From contig NBAZ01000003.1 of NCBI GenBank assembly GCA_002794735.1, forward strand, positions 2,046,001 to 2,110,000: DNA of 64,000 bases. The letters run 5' to 3'. The translations under genes and the position numbers were made by a program. The number at the start of each line of letters is the position of its first letter. Positions within the stretch are counted from its first letter, which is position 1. This document shows, piece by piece, positions 36,201-48,966 of this stretch. The stretch comes from Pyrrhoderma lamaoense (taxonomy: Eukaryota; Basidiomycota; Agaricomycetes; Hymenochaetales; Hymenochaetaceae). The notes beneath the pieces are model-generated. The model was not told where the DNA came from, did not search any database, and saw only the letters and a list, made by a program, of their open reading frames with translations.

Positions 36201-36709
36201 TATATAAATTTAGCCGTACTCGAGAGACGAATCTTATGTTCTATACTATCGAGGGAAAAATAGGAAGAGAAATGGAGATAGGGATAGGGGTTGACGTTAA
36301 GTGTTTAGGTGTTCAGTGTTGGTACTGAGTGTTGAGCCCTAAATGTTGGGTACTGATGAAGTTATATGCGTATGTATGTATGTGCGTGTGACCAGCCATG
36401 CGTCATAACGTTTTGACTAGCAGTAATACTAGTACTAGTATTATAGTAATTTAATCCCCCCTTGTCGATCATACTCTTTCTCATCTGTTCCGGTTCTAGG
36501 TATTAAGGTAAAGTTCAGGGGTAGGTCATCCCAAGGTACGATTACACATTTCCGACATACAACGCACAACGCATAACGCGTGAACGAACTTATAACTTTG
36601 AACTCCAATACAACTTCAACGTCAAGAGGAGGAGCGAAATCAATAGTATCTAGTACTTTTTTTAAAAGGTTACATTGATCCTTGATCCTTTTAGTTGCCT
36701 CGAAGAACG
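33260..36709. other. 3.4 kb low-complexity intergenic region
   Basis: This lies upstream of the poly-Q gene. It holds a GT repeat (about 33392-33417), a CT repeat (34190-34208), ATATCC units at about 34592-34625, CATTAC/ATCATC units around 35043-35093, a GTACACT tandem at about 35167-35190, a C12 run (35403-35414), AAACAAACG units at 35480-35525 and T/A runs at 36140-36195. No supported gene. The near part presumably holds the poly-Q gene promoter. Confidence 0.6.
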
Positions 36710-37059
36710 TTAAGAAGAGCGAGAAGAACCGAAAATAGCTAGGGGCGCGTAAGGGGCAGATCCTTTCCCCTCCTTCGAACGTACTCGTTCATCCCTCGCC
36801 CTCGCCCCCTCATCCTTCTTGAGATACTCCCTCGACTTCTTTCTTCTTTCTCTTCCACCGACTCCATTTGGTGATGCGAGCAGGAATCCTTCCCTCCTCC
36901 CCCTCACTTCCCTTTTCCCTTCGATCCCGATCCAATAGAGAGTTCTACACTTGATGCGGAGGAAGGAGGCATACTCTTGACTTACCCTTCACCGTCATCG
37001 AAGGAGCCCGGAGGCGGAAAACTACAACTCTTCCCCTCCTTCTTCTCCAATCGGCTCAT
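36710..37059 (-). CDS. Possible two-exon small basic protein
   Basis: In the middle of the gene desert a GC-richer patch holds a plausible spliced gene. Exon 1 (36985-37059) reads MSRLEKKEGKSCSFPPPG and stops at donor GTAAGT; the intron ends at GTGTAG, and exon 2 (36710-36944) continues in phase, starting TLYWIGIEGKREVRGR. It has SREYLKKDEGARARDERVRS near the middle and finishes APLAIFGSSRSS. The whole is about 103 residues and very basic. The in-phase join is the main evidence; there is no recognisable homologue, so it may be chance in a purine-rich patch. Confidence 0.3.
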
Positions 37060-38741
37060 ACGTACATGCACATGCGCATGCACTTGAAAGTTCTAGACAG
37101 CTTAGCTAAACTCGTGATTGGGATTGGGGTTGGGGAGAGGGAGCCAAGAAACCCACAGAAAGAAAGTAGGGACTTTAAAGGAAAGTTTAAATGTACATGT
37201 ACTCAACACAGAGGCTAAGAAAGAAAGCTAAGGAGAACCCAGAGAACCTAGAAGCTTAAACGAAAAAGAAAGAAAAAAGAAAACACCGCAGCTCTCTTTC
37301 TCTCTCCCCCAACCCCCCACACCCCTCGATAATTTAGTATGATTTAGTATGAAACCGAAAACCGAAAATCGAGAATCGAAAATAAGCTTTGCACTATTTA
37401 AGCTTGCTAAATTAGTGGTGGTAGGAACTGATGATGAGAATCCGAGGTAACATGGACCGGGGGGGAAGAGAAAAAAAGAAGGGATGAATCGGGCCGTGCG
37501 ATGATATCGATCAAGGATGAAGAACTAAAAAAAGGAAGACGGAGGAGAAAAAGGGGGGGACGGGAGGCGGGGGAGCGGAGAAAGAGGCTCGTGAGGTGTG
37601 GCTTAAGCCATTAAGGAGGAGGGAAGCTCAAAACAAGGCATATGCATGCATGTAGTTCCTTACCCAACGCACGCGCGCGCACGTACCCCTGCAAAACAAG
37701 AAAGAAAGGATAAACAAGGTTGGCTAAGTTAACCCCGCCCCGAGGAACCTTTGATTTCATCTTCAGATCATTAATTTGGTGGACCCAAGAGTATATCTAC
37801 TCTCAAACGTGCTTGTTCATAACCATAGAACGTGCGGTTAGATGATAAGTAGGATTCGGGGATGTAGACAGAAATAGGATGAGGGGGGTACGAAAACATG
37901 GACCCGAGATTGATTTAGGGTGTCATGATGTACGCAATTGTGCTGGTGGGAAAAAAAAGTTTAGGTTCCAAGGTTTTTGGGTAATAAAAAGAAGTATCAA
38001 TAAAGGAGGAAGGACAAAGGGGAATAGAAAAAGGAAAATAGTTAAAGGCAAGTAAGGTTGCGTGCCATGATCAACTATTCCCTTTCATCTCTAGATTAAA
38101 TCTTTCTTTTCTTCTAGGGAGACAAGATCAGGTGAACTTGGTTTGTTTACCTGTGTGGATTCAAAGAAGACCTTCCACCCCTTATATTGAATTCTTATCT
38201 CACGACCACCACGTTCGGGACCGCCACAAAAGAAACCGATAGTGGAGAAATTAGAATTAGCATGGGATCCTCCTTCGAATTTCAGATAAATTGTAAGTCA
38301 TGATGGATGTGCACATGTGCACAGTAGTCAAGCAGTGTCCTTAATTTAACGAGAATAATGCGAGTAGTACAACAGTTAGACAAGAGAGGTTAGATTCTTC
38401 TTGACGCTGAGCTCACTCCCAAGTAGGTATTCGAATAATTTTGATACAAAGAATTGTAGGAAATAGCTCGTTTCATTGAGATTAAAGATAAACTAGCAGC
38501 TAGATTAACCAAGGGACTATGCCTGTGAGAAAGTCTGACGTACAAATCTTTGAGTTATGTAAGTCGCTAAGTGCTGTATAGTTTGCTTGATCACATGATT
38601 CTACTCTCAATTTCGCATTGAGTGTGTACTCAACGCCGACGCAAGTATCTTTGAAGGGTGTGTACAGCCGTTTTTGGTTTTCTACCTTATATTCAAAACT
38701 ACAAGTAGCTTAGTCTCACTTCCTCAAGACACAACCTCAAG
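37060..38741. other. Intergenic, upstream of RPS5
   Basis: 1.7 kb without a recognised gene; purine-rich in its first half. The last few hundred bases should contain the promoter and 5' leader of the ribosomal protein gene, whose leader is pyrimidine-rich near the start codon. Confidence 0.5.
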
Positions 38742-39743
<1,002 letters not shown>

Positions 39744-40651
39744 AACACCTTACTCGTCTCTCCTACTCCATTCCACCCGCACTGGATTATTCTCACTGTA
39801 TTTATGGAGTTGGTATATACATATGCTACTGTGTTCTTTCGGATTCGTTCGGTGTGTGGGACTAGAGAGAACTGGGAAAGAAATTCCTTTTTTTTCTTTT
39901 CTTTCTTTTGTGCTCTGCGAATCTGAATCGTCTATCAATTGTGTTATGTGTGTGTGTTTAAAGCTTACTTGTATGCTCATTCATGCCTGTTTTTTTTTTC
40001 ACTACTTCCACCACCCTTATTTTTTCTGTCTCTCATTTACTCTGCAATGGCGACCAAAAAAAAAGCTTTTACTCCATGCATTAATATGATATGAATCACA
40101 ACCACCTGGAAGTGGGTACTTCGAGAGCAGAAAGCTAAGTAATCGCGGATCTTACTAAGAACTACTCATATTACTTCTCCTTTTCTCCACTCTACTAACT
40201 AAGCATTAAACATGAATCTTGATGAAAATCAAAATCCGAAGAAAGCTGAACCCAAGAAAAGAGGGTCCCGGATCGCTGAAAGATACCTAGTTTTTGAAAT
40301 AAAATTCAGAAAAACTCTTAGTTCTGCTCTTTGAAAGTCTTTGATTTTGCTATTTTTTTTGCTATTTTTTAAGAGTTTTGCCTGGATTTGGGCTTAGTCT
40401 TTGATTTTCTCTGCCCCTAAAATGGCAATTTCTTTCGAAGCCAGGGGATGATTATTATACCCTTTTTCGTTTGATGCTTTTTTGAAATTATGTTTAAACA
40501 ACCACTCAGCTCTCCAAAACCCAAGGATCTCTCTTCTTGAAATGTATTGTGTGGTAGTCACAACAACCTATCAACCAATTGATGTTTCCAGCATCAAATT
40601 TCAATAAATAAGTACAACTCTTGAGCTACATAACTAATCAGTTTCAGTTCT
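39744..40651. other. Intergenic downstream of RPS5
   Basis: 900 bases between convergent genes, T-rich, with several T runs. The open frame 39721-40089 overlaps the last RPS5 exon in another frame and then runs into T-rich DNA, so it is rejected as coding. Confidence 0.5.
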
Positions 40652-41514
40652 TTATATGGCTCTACGTTTTCCAACTATCTTCTCTTCGTCTTTCAGCAAG
40701 TCTTTTACCTTTCTATAGGTGTGTTTCATGCCATAACGGACCCAACGCATCTCATCCTCCATGTTTTCCTCTTCCCTCTTTTCCTCTTTCACTTCCACGG
40801 AGGTCGAAACGATTTTGACTTCTCTGTATTTATGAAAAAACGCCTCGCTACTTTCGAGCAGGTCCATATATTCCGTTTCAGTTTCGTCTCCACTGTCCTT
40901 TATGAATTTGAAGAAGTCTTTAACCTCTTTCTTGATAAGTTTCTTGTTTTTTTTTATTTTTGAATAAACATTGATCCGATAGGGTGGGCCATATAGTAGA
41001 ATCGTAAGTCAGATACTCAGCCCAGGACATATTTGTATCTGTACTGAGATGTCTGAAGGCTTCGTGTCTCTTGATGTATTGATTAACTGCTCTTTCTTCA
41101 GTCCATTCGAGTTTATTGACCTTTATTTCCTCGTATCCCGCATGTGGGTCAGAAATGCCTTTGACGAGTTCGGAATATAGGTTTCTTAAAACCTCTTCTG
41201 AGTCATCGTTTTTGCTTGATAGAAAAATTTTTGAGCCATTGATAAGAACTAAGTGATGTGGGTTCTCTGAGAGAAGTAGTCAGATGGTTGAAAGAATTTA
41301 AGAATTTACTATAAGAACCTTGTGGTCGACACTGCGAATGTTGTGAGTTCTCTGAGGTATATTCATGCCCTAGATCATAAGTCCCACTGGAATAAGATTG
41401 TATCTGATCTGTACCGATGGACCCTGATTGCTGCGTAGTGGCTAGTTGTATGTAGCCTTATTCAATTGTACCTCTATCCGGTATGAACTCCGAGTCTCCG
41501 TTCTCTTGAGACAT
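40652..41514 (-). CDS. DIPWP/HPD-family protein, member A (divergent)
   Basis: The start at 41514 (MSQENGDSEFIPDR) leads through probable small introns at about 41441-41470 and 41271-41324 into an exon reading ENPHHLVLINGSKIF, LRNLYSELVKGISDPHAGYEEI, EERAVNQYIKRHEAFRHL and WAEYLTYDSTIWPTL. The last string aligns by position with FESIPWPVL in member C (44670-47087) and with FDMIPWPVL in member B. After an A-rich homopolymer (plus-strand T9 at about 40947-40955) the frame must shift by one base to continue KKLIKKEVKDFFKF and on to a Glu/Lys-rich helical tail ending at 40652. The HPD motif of member C is not recognisable here. The gene is either a decayed copy or a real, fast-evolving paralogue; its function is unknown. 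Confidence 0.55.
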
Positions 41515-43055
41515 TTGAGTATCGTGCGCTTGAATTTATTTGTTTGGATATAGCTTGAGTGTGTGTGTGGAATTACTGTAGAGGATTCTTAACTTGAAGA
41601 GCGAGAAAGTGATGTGTGGTGGTGGTTGCGGTGAGATCCATTAACGCCTAAACCAAGTTATCTAAAAAAATTTCCTTTTTTATTCTCCCATTGTTATGTT
41701 GTGGTTCCCTACACGCCGCAAAGTTGAGTAATACTGCCCATTAGAAGGATACAGTTGGTTGCCACCCTAAAACTATATACAGATAATTACGTTGCGTTTT
41801 TTTGGCGTTCCCTCTGTGTTGTCTGCATATCTATGAGGCGCTAATCCTTTTTTAATCCCTTTGGGATGAGATGTATCTGAGACCACACATGTGGGGACTT
41901 AATCCACGATGATGAGTGGTAATTAGTCTATGTGTTCATGTTAGTCATGGTGGCTTGCCTTGTTTAGTACAAGCCGGAGTTGAAATATGAACATAAGCCC
42001 TTTATCGCTAATAATTTTGCATGTAAATTTTTTATTACCATGTCTCCTCTCTGGCGATCCAATATTATGCTGTCTGGTTGTACGAACAAGAGAAGCTCGA
42101 ATCTCAACGTCGACTGTATAGAGTGTTTAAAAACGTAACTTGGTGTTGTGTCTAGTACCACAATCTCACGAGATCATGACGTCTCTCCTTCCTGAATATT
42201 AATATAAATTTCTGGTATGTACTCGTAGATCATTGCTAAATCAGAATTGGTAGCGTTAATTGAGAAACCACGTTGGCCCAAATGCTTAATCACAGGCTTG
42301 TTATCCACAGATTAGTTCGGCTTACGTTGTTATTCCATATGCTCATGTTAATCCTATGTCTTATAGATATTTGAGCGCACAAAGGTAGCAAACAAAAGAA
42401 TCTGTCAACATGCCACAGTATCCTATAAATATACTACTTTGGACAAGTCTTGAAGTCACTTTTATTGAATAACCCTTAGATAGTATATTAGATATCTCTA
42501 CGAGATGTAGACATAACTTTCTCGATTACTTTCTTCCCATCCAGTCCGTTCAATGCATATAGTATCTAATATATAAAGGATCATGCATATGTGCTTGTTG
42601 CAACAAAGAGTGAGGGAGTGTCGATGATTGTAATGTTCAAAAACTGAAGATAGTCGAAGTGCTCCACAGACTTGCCTCACATGTGATTTGTGAGATTGTG
42701 TGTATGGGTTAAGAGACGTATGGAGTAGAAGACGGGGCTGTCTAGACAAAATTTAGATCAGGCGTTTGGCAACTACACTTGACTCGGGTTTTGTATGAAC
42801 AATGGCGTCTCAGCAAGCTTAGTACTATTGTGATCTGACCATAAAATAACAATTATACATATGTAACAGAGTAAGAAAAAGATTGTTATTTATTCTACTT
42901 GATCAGGCCCTTGCCATTATCTTCTAGACACATATAATAAGAGATACACAGTATAAGACTCCCAGATGTATAAATCGGATCAACACAGGTTGGAATGTGT
43001 GAAAAAAATATTGAATGAAGTTATTCGGCTCAAGTACTTGTACCGATACGAAGAA
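41515..43055. other. Intergenic within the paralogue cluster
   Basis: 1.5 kb between members A and B. The open frames at 41964-42161 and 42498-42749 (minus) have no motif that I recognise. Nothing else is supported. Confidence 0.45.
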
Positions 43056-44030
43056 CTACGATTCGATATGAGCATCTAACCAGATTTGTACTACCGGAGA
43101 AGCAACTACCAGTGCCTTCCGAATTTGATCTATACACGTATCTTTGGGACACACAGATCGATTATATCCGTCATCCCAGTTTTTTTTGGAAATTATCTGT
43201 GCAATATGTAGAAGCAGCGTTTTGAACTCTTCCTTGCCCTTATCCTTCAATGCAGCTTTAAAAAGGCGTTAATTCGATTTTTCGTTATGTCGCCCTCCTT
43301 GATATTGAATGACTCGGAGCTACTCAAGACAGGCCAAGGTATCATGTCAAAATCAATGAACTTTTGCCTGCCTCTATCCATGATCTCATCGAATGCATTG
43401 AGCTTCTTGTAGAAATGGATCAAACGCTCGTCGGTCACTTCACCAACATACGTTTTATAATCTCCACGGCTCTGGTGAGAATCGATCTTAGAGTATGACA
43501 TGCCTATGGAAAAGAATTGATTAGACAGTTGAAGATAATAGCTCATGAAACTATAGGAACATACTAGACGAACACTCCTACCGACTTGAGGCTGGGTGTT
43601 TGTTGCTTCTTGAAGAATTGTCCAATATATCCAAAAAAACTGGGTCTAGTGGTATAATCGGGAGTGATAGAAACTGAAGTGTTGGGCACAATAGGAAACT
43701 TTTGGCTTTTCTAGTGTAGGATACAGGGGTTATGTTAGACTTTCAAAGTCAGAGGTTCCAAGATCTGAGAAAGGAATGCGAGTGGTGATGAGATCCATAT
43801 GTACCAAAGTCTGTGGTATTTATGCAAAAAAACAGACAAACAAGATTCCCCTCAACCCTCCCCATTGTAGTAACTGCTGATAAACGTGTTATCTCGCATA
43901 GATACTTGGTTGCTACATCGTCTTCGCGCATGAACAGACCTATGTCCAATTTAGGATAGACGGCCACCTCGATGTCTTCTTCATACTTTTTCCCTTTGTC
44001 TGTATATCTTTACATGGATAGAAGCATGTT
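43056..44030 (-). CDS. DIPWP/HPD-family protein, member B, boundaries uncertain
   Basis: The 3' part is clear: AFDEIMDRGRQKFIDFDMIPWPVL, then a polar linker, INAFF, a one-base break in a T5/A5 run at 43258-43264, then LKDKGKEEFKTLLLHIAQIISKK and a final CIDQIRKALVVASPVVQIWL with stop at 43056. It parallels member C in order: catalytic-looking or ligand-binding function unknown, IPWPV box, short spacer, helical HPD region. The HPD triad is replaced here (LLLHIAQ). Upstream, 43860-43985 contains KKYEEDIEVAVYPKLDIG and DVATKYLCEITRLSA, probably an earlier exon; 44130-44200 may hold another with NLQEQRDEIKSLMNKSR. The start codon could not be fixed. Confidence 0.45.
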
Positions 44031-44669
44031 ACACATGAGGATTAGGGCCCAGGGAAAGGCAGGCTGGTATGACAGGCGAGGGAGTGGTGTGAAAGTTCAG
44101 GTTAAGGTTGTACCAGCTGTAACCCAGACCTGCTCTTGTTCATCAGCGACTTGATTTCGTCCCTTTGTTCTTGAAGATTCTGGATATTAAAGACTCCATG
44201 TCCCGCCTTCTTTCAAAGGATTGCCTAAAAGTTATTTTGTTATATGGCTGTGAAAGCTTCAATCTATATTGTCAACTCTAAAGCTTTTACCCTTTATACC
44301 CCACCACGAGGAATTCCGCTAGAACAGAGGTCAATATTCAACCTACTGTGGTATCAACTCGAATGATGACATTTCTACAGTTCATATCTGATAATAAACA
44401 AGTTTAACATGTTTGTGATCCATTCATAGACTTGCAAGTAGACAGGGTTTACGAGAGCATGAGTAGCAGAGCAAAGAAACGAGAAAAAATGATAGTGCGT
44501 ATAGATCCATAAATTGCGAGAAAACTATTAACGATCGAGAGAAAACTATTCAGTCATGCAACGTTCAATGAGGTAAAGCGTTCCAAAGGTTAATGCAAAA
44601 GAAGCGATGGAAAGAAATGATGCATAGAAAAAAAGAGAGAAAAAAAACAGGCTGAAGCCACCAATCAAC

Positions 44670-47087
44670 TTATCGACCGGTAGCTTCTTGCCACAATGGT
44701 GTTAAGGCCTGCGCAACAGTATTAGCCGCAATCTCGAGACACTCCTTTTCTTCGTTATCCTCCACACAAGCCAAAACTCTACGGCTCCTCCAGCGATCAG
44801 GATGGAACCTTCGTACGCTCTTCTCAATCATCTTCGTATACTCTTTTATCCCCATATATATCTTAACATGACGGAAGAAAGCTTCAACGGCTTCCCAGTC
44901 GACATCTTCAACGCTGAATCTGCCCGGCGTGTGTAACACTGGCCAAGGGATAGATTCAAAAACAACGACATCTCCACGAAAGAAGTTGAGTGCGTCAAAA
45001 GATTCGCAAGCAGCGATATATTTCTCCAGAGCCCGTTGCTTGTTCCAGCCCTTATTAATCCATGTACGAGCTTCGCGTTTAGCCTTCTCTCGTACAGCAT
45101 CCCTCTTTGCACGTAAGGCCTTTGCAGCACTCTCCGCTTCTCGTCGTTGTCTCTTCTTCTCCGCCTCCTCCTCGGCACGTTTCTTCTCTTCCTTAGCAGC
45201 TTCTGCTTCTCGGGCTTTACGTGCAGCCTCATTGGCCTCCCACTCTTTAGCTTCTTTTTCTGATGTGGCCCTTTTACGTGCAGCTTCTTCCCAAAGGGGC
45301 TTATCTTTCTCTAGTTCGGCAATTTTCCTTCGAGACTCCTCAATTCGAGCCAAACGAGCAGCCTCTTCTTCTTCTTCTGTTGTAGCCTGTTCTGCCGTTG
45401 GAGGAGCAGCCTCTTCAGACCTTTCAGGCTCTTCATGCGATTCAGGCGGAGTTGTATAAAACCCTGGATAAGGTGGTGGTGGGCCTACAAAAAGGTTAGC
45501 AACGTATTCAGAACGTAATAGGGGTTTAGTAGAACATACAGAACGGATAAGCCTTTGGCTCTGGCTTCGTATGTGGTTGCGGTTCTGGATGCGGCTGTGG
45601 TTCTGGTTCTGATCTTGACTCTGGTTGAGGGTGGGATTGTGGTGGAACAAAATTAGCGGCCTCTTCATATATTTCGTCCATTTCCTTTTGATTCATGGCA
45701 CTCGACCTAGACTTTGTTCTCTTGTCCAGTTCTACCTTTCTTCTGTTTCCCCTTCTATTTCGCTTATGTTCCATAGCTTGCTTGACTGCTCCAGGCGAGA
45801 CAGTACGAGTCCGTTTCGTACTCCAGGGTGTCTTCTTCTCATATGTAGTGAATTTCGGGGTCGTAAACCTACCCATGGTATCGAGCTCTTCCAACCTATC
45901 TACATCGCTATCTTCATCCCACGTTCCTTAAATTATTATAAGTAAGGCATTTTTTATAGAGGGATAGTTTACGTACCTTTTCTTTTGAACACAGGTGTTG
46001 CAGTAGTCCTTGTACGATCTGGAGCAGGTGTAGGAGCAGGTGTTGGTTCGGGGAGAGGTATATCATCAGAACAGGACATCATAGACACGTCTGGATCTTC
46101 TTGATCCAAGACGTCATTGAGATCATTATCATTATTTCCCTTCACGCCGAGTTTCTCAAGTCTCTTAGCATTCCATTCATGTCTTTTCCTCCGTGCTTCC
46201 TCTTTATTTTCTCGTACCTTCTTAAGCTTATCTTTAAACTGCTGCCTTCGTCTAGCATTATAGTCCTCTCTAACTATATTGCTAACTTCATCTTCATCTG
46301 CACTAGTATCCTCATCATTTTCTGAGGATGAGAAGTTGATAGGTGTAGGACGCGTTTTCTTTCGTCTCCCATCGGAATTACTACCAGACAAACGCCTTGA
46401 GGCTGTCTCATCTGATAGTCTGCGTTTTGCACGTTTATTTATATCTTCAAGATGAGAGTTTTCAGATTCTACTTGATCTTCTTGTCTTCCTGGCCCTGAT
46501 GGTCCGAAAGAGGGTTCTCGGACGGATTTCGTTATGATACTATGCCTCGGAGGCAGCCGGACAAGGCAATCGAACCCTCGGTCCAATTTATACATATCCC
46601 ATTGAGCATTTGTCAGAGTTATCAATTCTCTAATAAATGGCGAGTTAGTATTTCGAAATACATGTCATACATATATGTATGAGCGGAAGCTTTTTTTTGG
46701 CATAACCTACCCACAAACATCCACTAGACGAGGCCAAACACCTTCATTCTCAACACCCTCTTCCCATAATGCTTTTGGGACAAATCTCCAGTTGCATCTC
46801 CCTTCGGGGGTAGTCTCGATTACAATCCGTTTTGGACGACAGAGCTCTTCGTTGAGATTCAGCTTTTGGAAGGAGTATGCACCTGCATAGTCTCTGGTTG
46901 CTGTTGAAGGATCGAATGCAGCAAATGTGATTTTGGAATCTGCGTAGCGCGCAATGCGTTCGATAGATGTTCGGGATTCGACATTCGATGTTTGTGCTGG
47001 AATAGCTTCAAAGTCATTAATTGTTGTTGGTGGCCTCATCGTGGAGCCTGAAGAGGAGCTGCTAGACGGTGTAGGTGAGGATGTCAT
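44670..47087 (-). CDS. DIPWP/HPD-family protein, member C (full length, coiled coil)
   Basis: Four exons join in phase: 46711-47087, 45977-46629, 45540-45926 and 44670-45484, about 740 residues. The N-terminus is Ser-rich, then a folded-looking part (ARYADSKITFAAFDPST, CNWRFVPKALWEEG, LTNAQWDMYKLDRGFDCLV), an acidic/basic linker with SSSENDEDTSADEDE, a Pro/Glu/His repeat region (PEPQPHPEPQPHTKPEP) and a long Ala/Glu/Lys/Arg coiled coil. The C-terminal domain has FESIPWPVL and then KSVRRFHPDRWRSRRVL, where HPD is the J-domain catalytic triad in a shortened, J-like helical context. I recall such IPWPV...HPDRW proteins as an expanded family in mushroom genomes with no known function. It is intact, unlike its two neighbours, and so is probably the active copy. 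Confidence 0.7.
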
Positions 47088-47495
47088 TTTTTCCCCTTTT
47101 CCCTTATACTGATAGCAGCTTCTATCTCTTTGTTCTTCTCTCGTGCAGGTATAAGTCGTTCTCCGGGAATCGAGATGAGAATATCTACTACAAATTGAGA
47201 AAGAAATAGACGAGATGTGACATTTGGCCGCACCCTGAAGCGACGCAATCACCTCCACGTGACCGCGTGTATAATAAAGTTTAGTTATGAATATTCTGAT
47301 TTCAATATAAAGATTGGAAATAAATAGGAAATTGGCTTGCGAGTAACAACAACAACATAATTTTGTACACAAAGCGCCCAGATTTGTTAATTACAAGGTT
47401 ACTATTGTTACAATGTATCCATCCAATGTCACAACTTCTCATGGAACTTTAAAAACCGGTTTTACAATTTACATTGTCGATCAAATCCTCTATCT

Positions 47496-48153
47496 TCACT
47501 TCCGCCGAGCACCCGAGAATAGTGGCCGCCAGTACAAACTGGAGAAAAAAAATATTAGTTAGTAAACTATCAAAAAAATGTCAAGCGAAGAGAATATGGG
47601 GTATAAACTTACGAGAGGTCGACGTTCTCATCGTTGTCATTCTCTTTGTTAAGCAAATAGCTCGACGACCGACTTCTTTTATTGACTTCTGGAGTTCTCT
47701 GGTCTATCTTTAAGTTTTCCGTCCTAAAGAATTCCCGGAGGCAATTTAGTTTTCCTTTTATGACAACCACTTTCTTGTATTATGTATATAATACTAGACT
47801 TACTGAGTATCGTTCTTCTTCTCAGCGTCAAAACCAGAAACGACATCATTCAACGTCATCAAGCTGAATTTGCTTGCCAAAAGCATAGTGGAGTATGGAC
47901 CCTCGTCACTAACATTGTTGATATTCGTTAGATTACCTGTCTGGGATCGTTTTCGTCCTTGAAGTTCGAACAAAGATACACCCTTCTTTGGTGCATTCGC
48001 AACGTTGATGTTAGTAGTGTTAACAAGAGTTGTAGACATTCTTCTAGATCTAGTCATTTCTTGAATAGCAGGGAGAGAGAAGGTTAGTTGAGAAGACTTG
48101 GAGAACAGTATCCTGTTTCCCGACTCGAGTGTATCTTTGCTGAAGGAATTCAA
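47496..48153 (-). CDS. Hypothetical Ser/Asn/Lys-rich protein
   Basis: Three exons are supported by phase. The 5' exon ends with VVSGFDAEKKNDTQ at a GTAAGT donor near 47804; the middle exon (about 47617-47726) reads TENLKIDQRTPEVNKRSR and ENDNDENVDLS; the last exon reads LYWRPLFSGARRK with TGA at 47496. The 5' exon contains KGVSLFELQGRKRSQTGNLTN and SKFSLMTLNDVV. There is no recognised family. Possible starts are the Met codons in the 48020-48070 area or an unseen upstream exon; the long frame begins with TTG at 48153, which is unlikely as a start. Probably a short nuclear or regulatory protein, but that is a guess. Confidence 0.45.
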
Positions 48154-48966
48154 TACTGCTCACAAGTTCGCATTATATGTTTTATTAAAAGTGGGCATAG
48201 GCCCAATGCTCATTAGCCGGTGTTTGGACACCCAGTGAAGAAAGCCACACAGATCTGCCAGTAAATTCATACTTCACAATGGGAACAAAAGGATAAGGCC
48301 ATGCCGAGTCTAGGAGATAGGTGCATAGGCCTTGCAGGTTGTGGAATTAAGAACCTTGTGATTTCGTGAGCAAACAAGGTAATTTCAATACGATTTACAT
48401 CGTTAGGCCCCGAGAAAGTATGTTAGCGGTGGTCAGATCCATCTCATCTGATACTCATTGTATGTTTAAGATATGTTCTTCTACTCTGTAGCTAGCATAC
48501 GCACATAAGACGAAAGTGTGTGAAGACATTCGAGGATTCTAAAGAATCAGCATCTCTGATCAACAGTACATGTAGTCAATACATAGTATTATTACATGAA
48601 AATGGCGTATTTGGGGGACATAGTAGCCAACGTCCAAGTCTGCTATATAGGAAGGTCACGATAAATCATACCCATTAAAAGAAACAACAATAACGATTGT
48701 ACGTTGGAAAGGTGATAGTTATAATGTAAGTAGATACGGATATAAATCGCAGGACGGATATGGATACTGATATCTTATTCTATACAATGATCTCTTTATC
48801 ATAAAAAGGGCTGCGGTTGAGCAGCGGTAGATAGAAATGCCGTAAAAGGAAAGCAGTAGTATGTTGATAGTCTAGATATATGCAATTGAAGAATGAAAAA
48901 TAAGGAAATGGTAAACCTACTACTTAGTCGTAGACAAGAGCTAATGATCAGTAAGATGGTCTATGA
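48154..48966. other. Intergenic, AT-rich
   Basis: About 810 bases between two minus-strand genes with no coding frame or recognised element. Confidence 0.5.

Noticed and set aside
41964..42749. Possible fourth member or transposon remnant between members A and B
   Set aside because: No family box, terminal repeats or transposase/RT motifs are visible.
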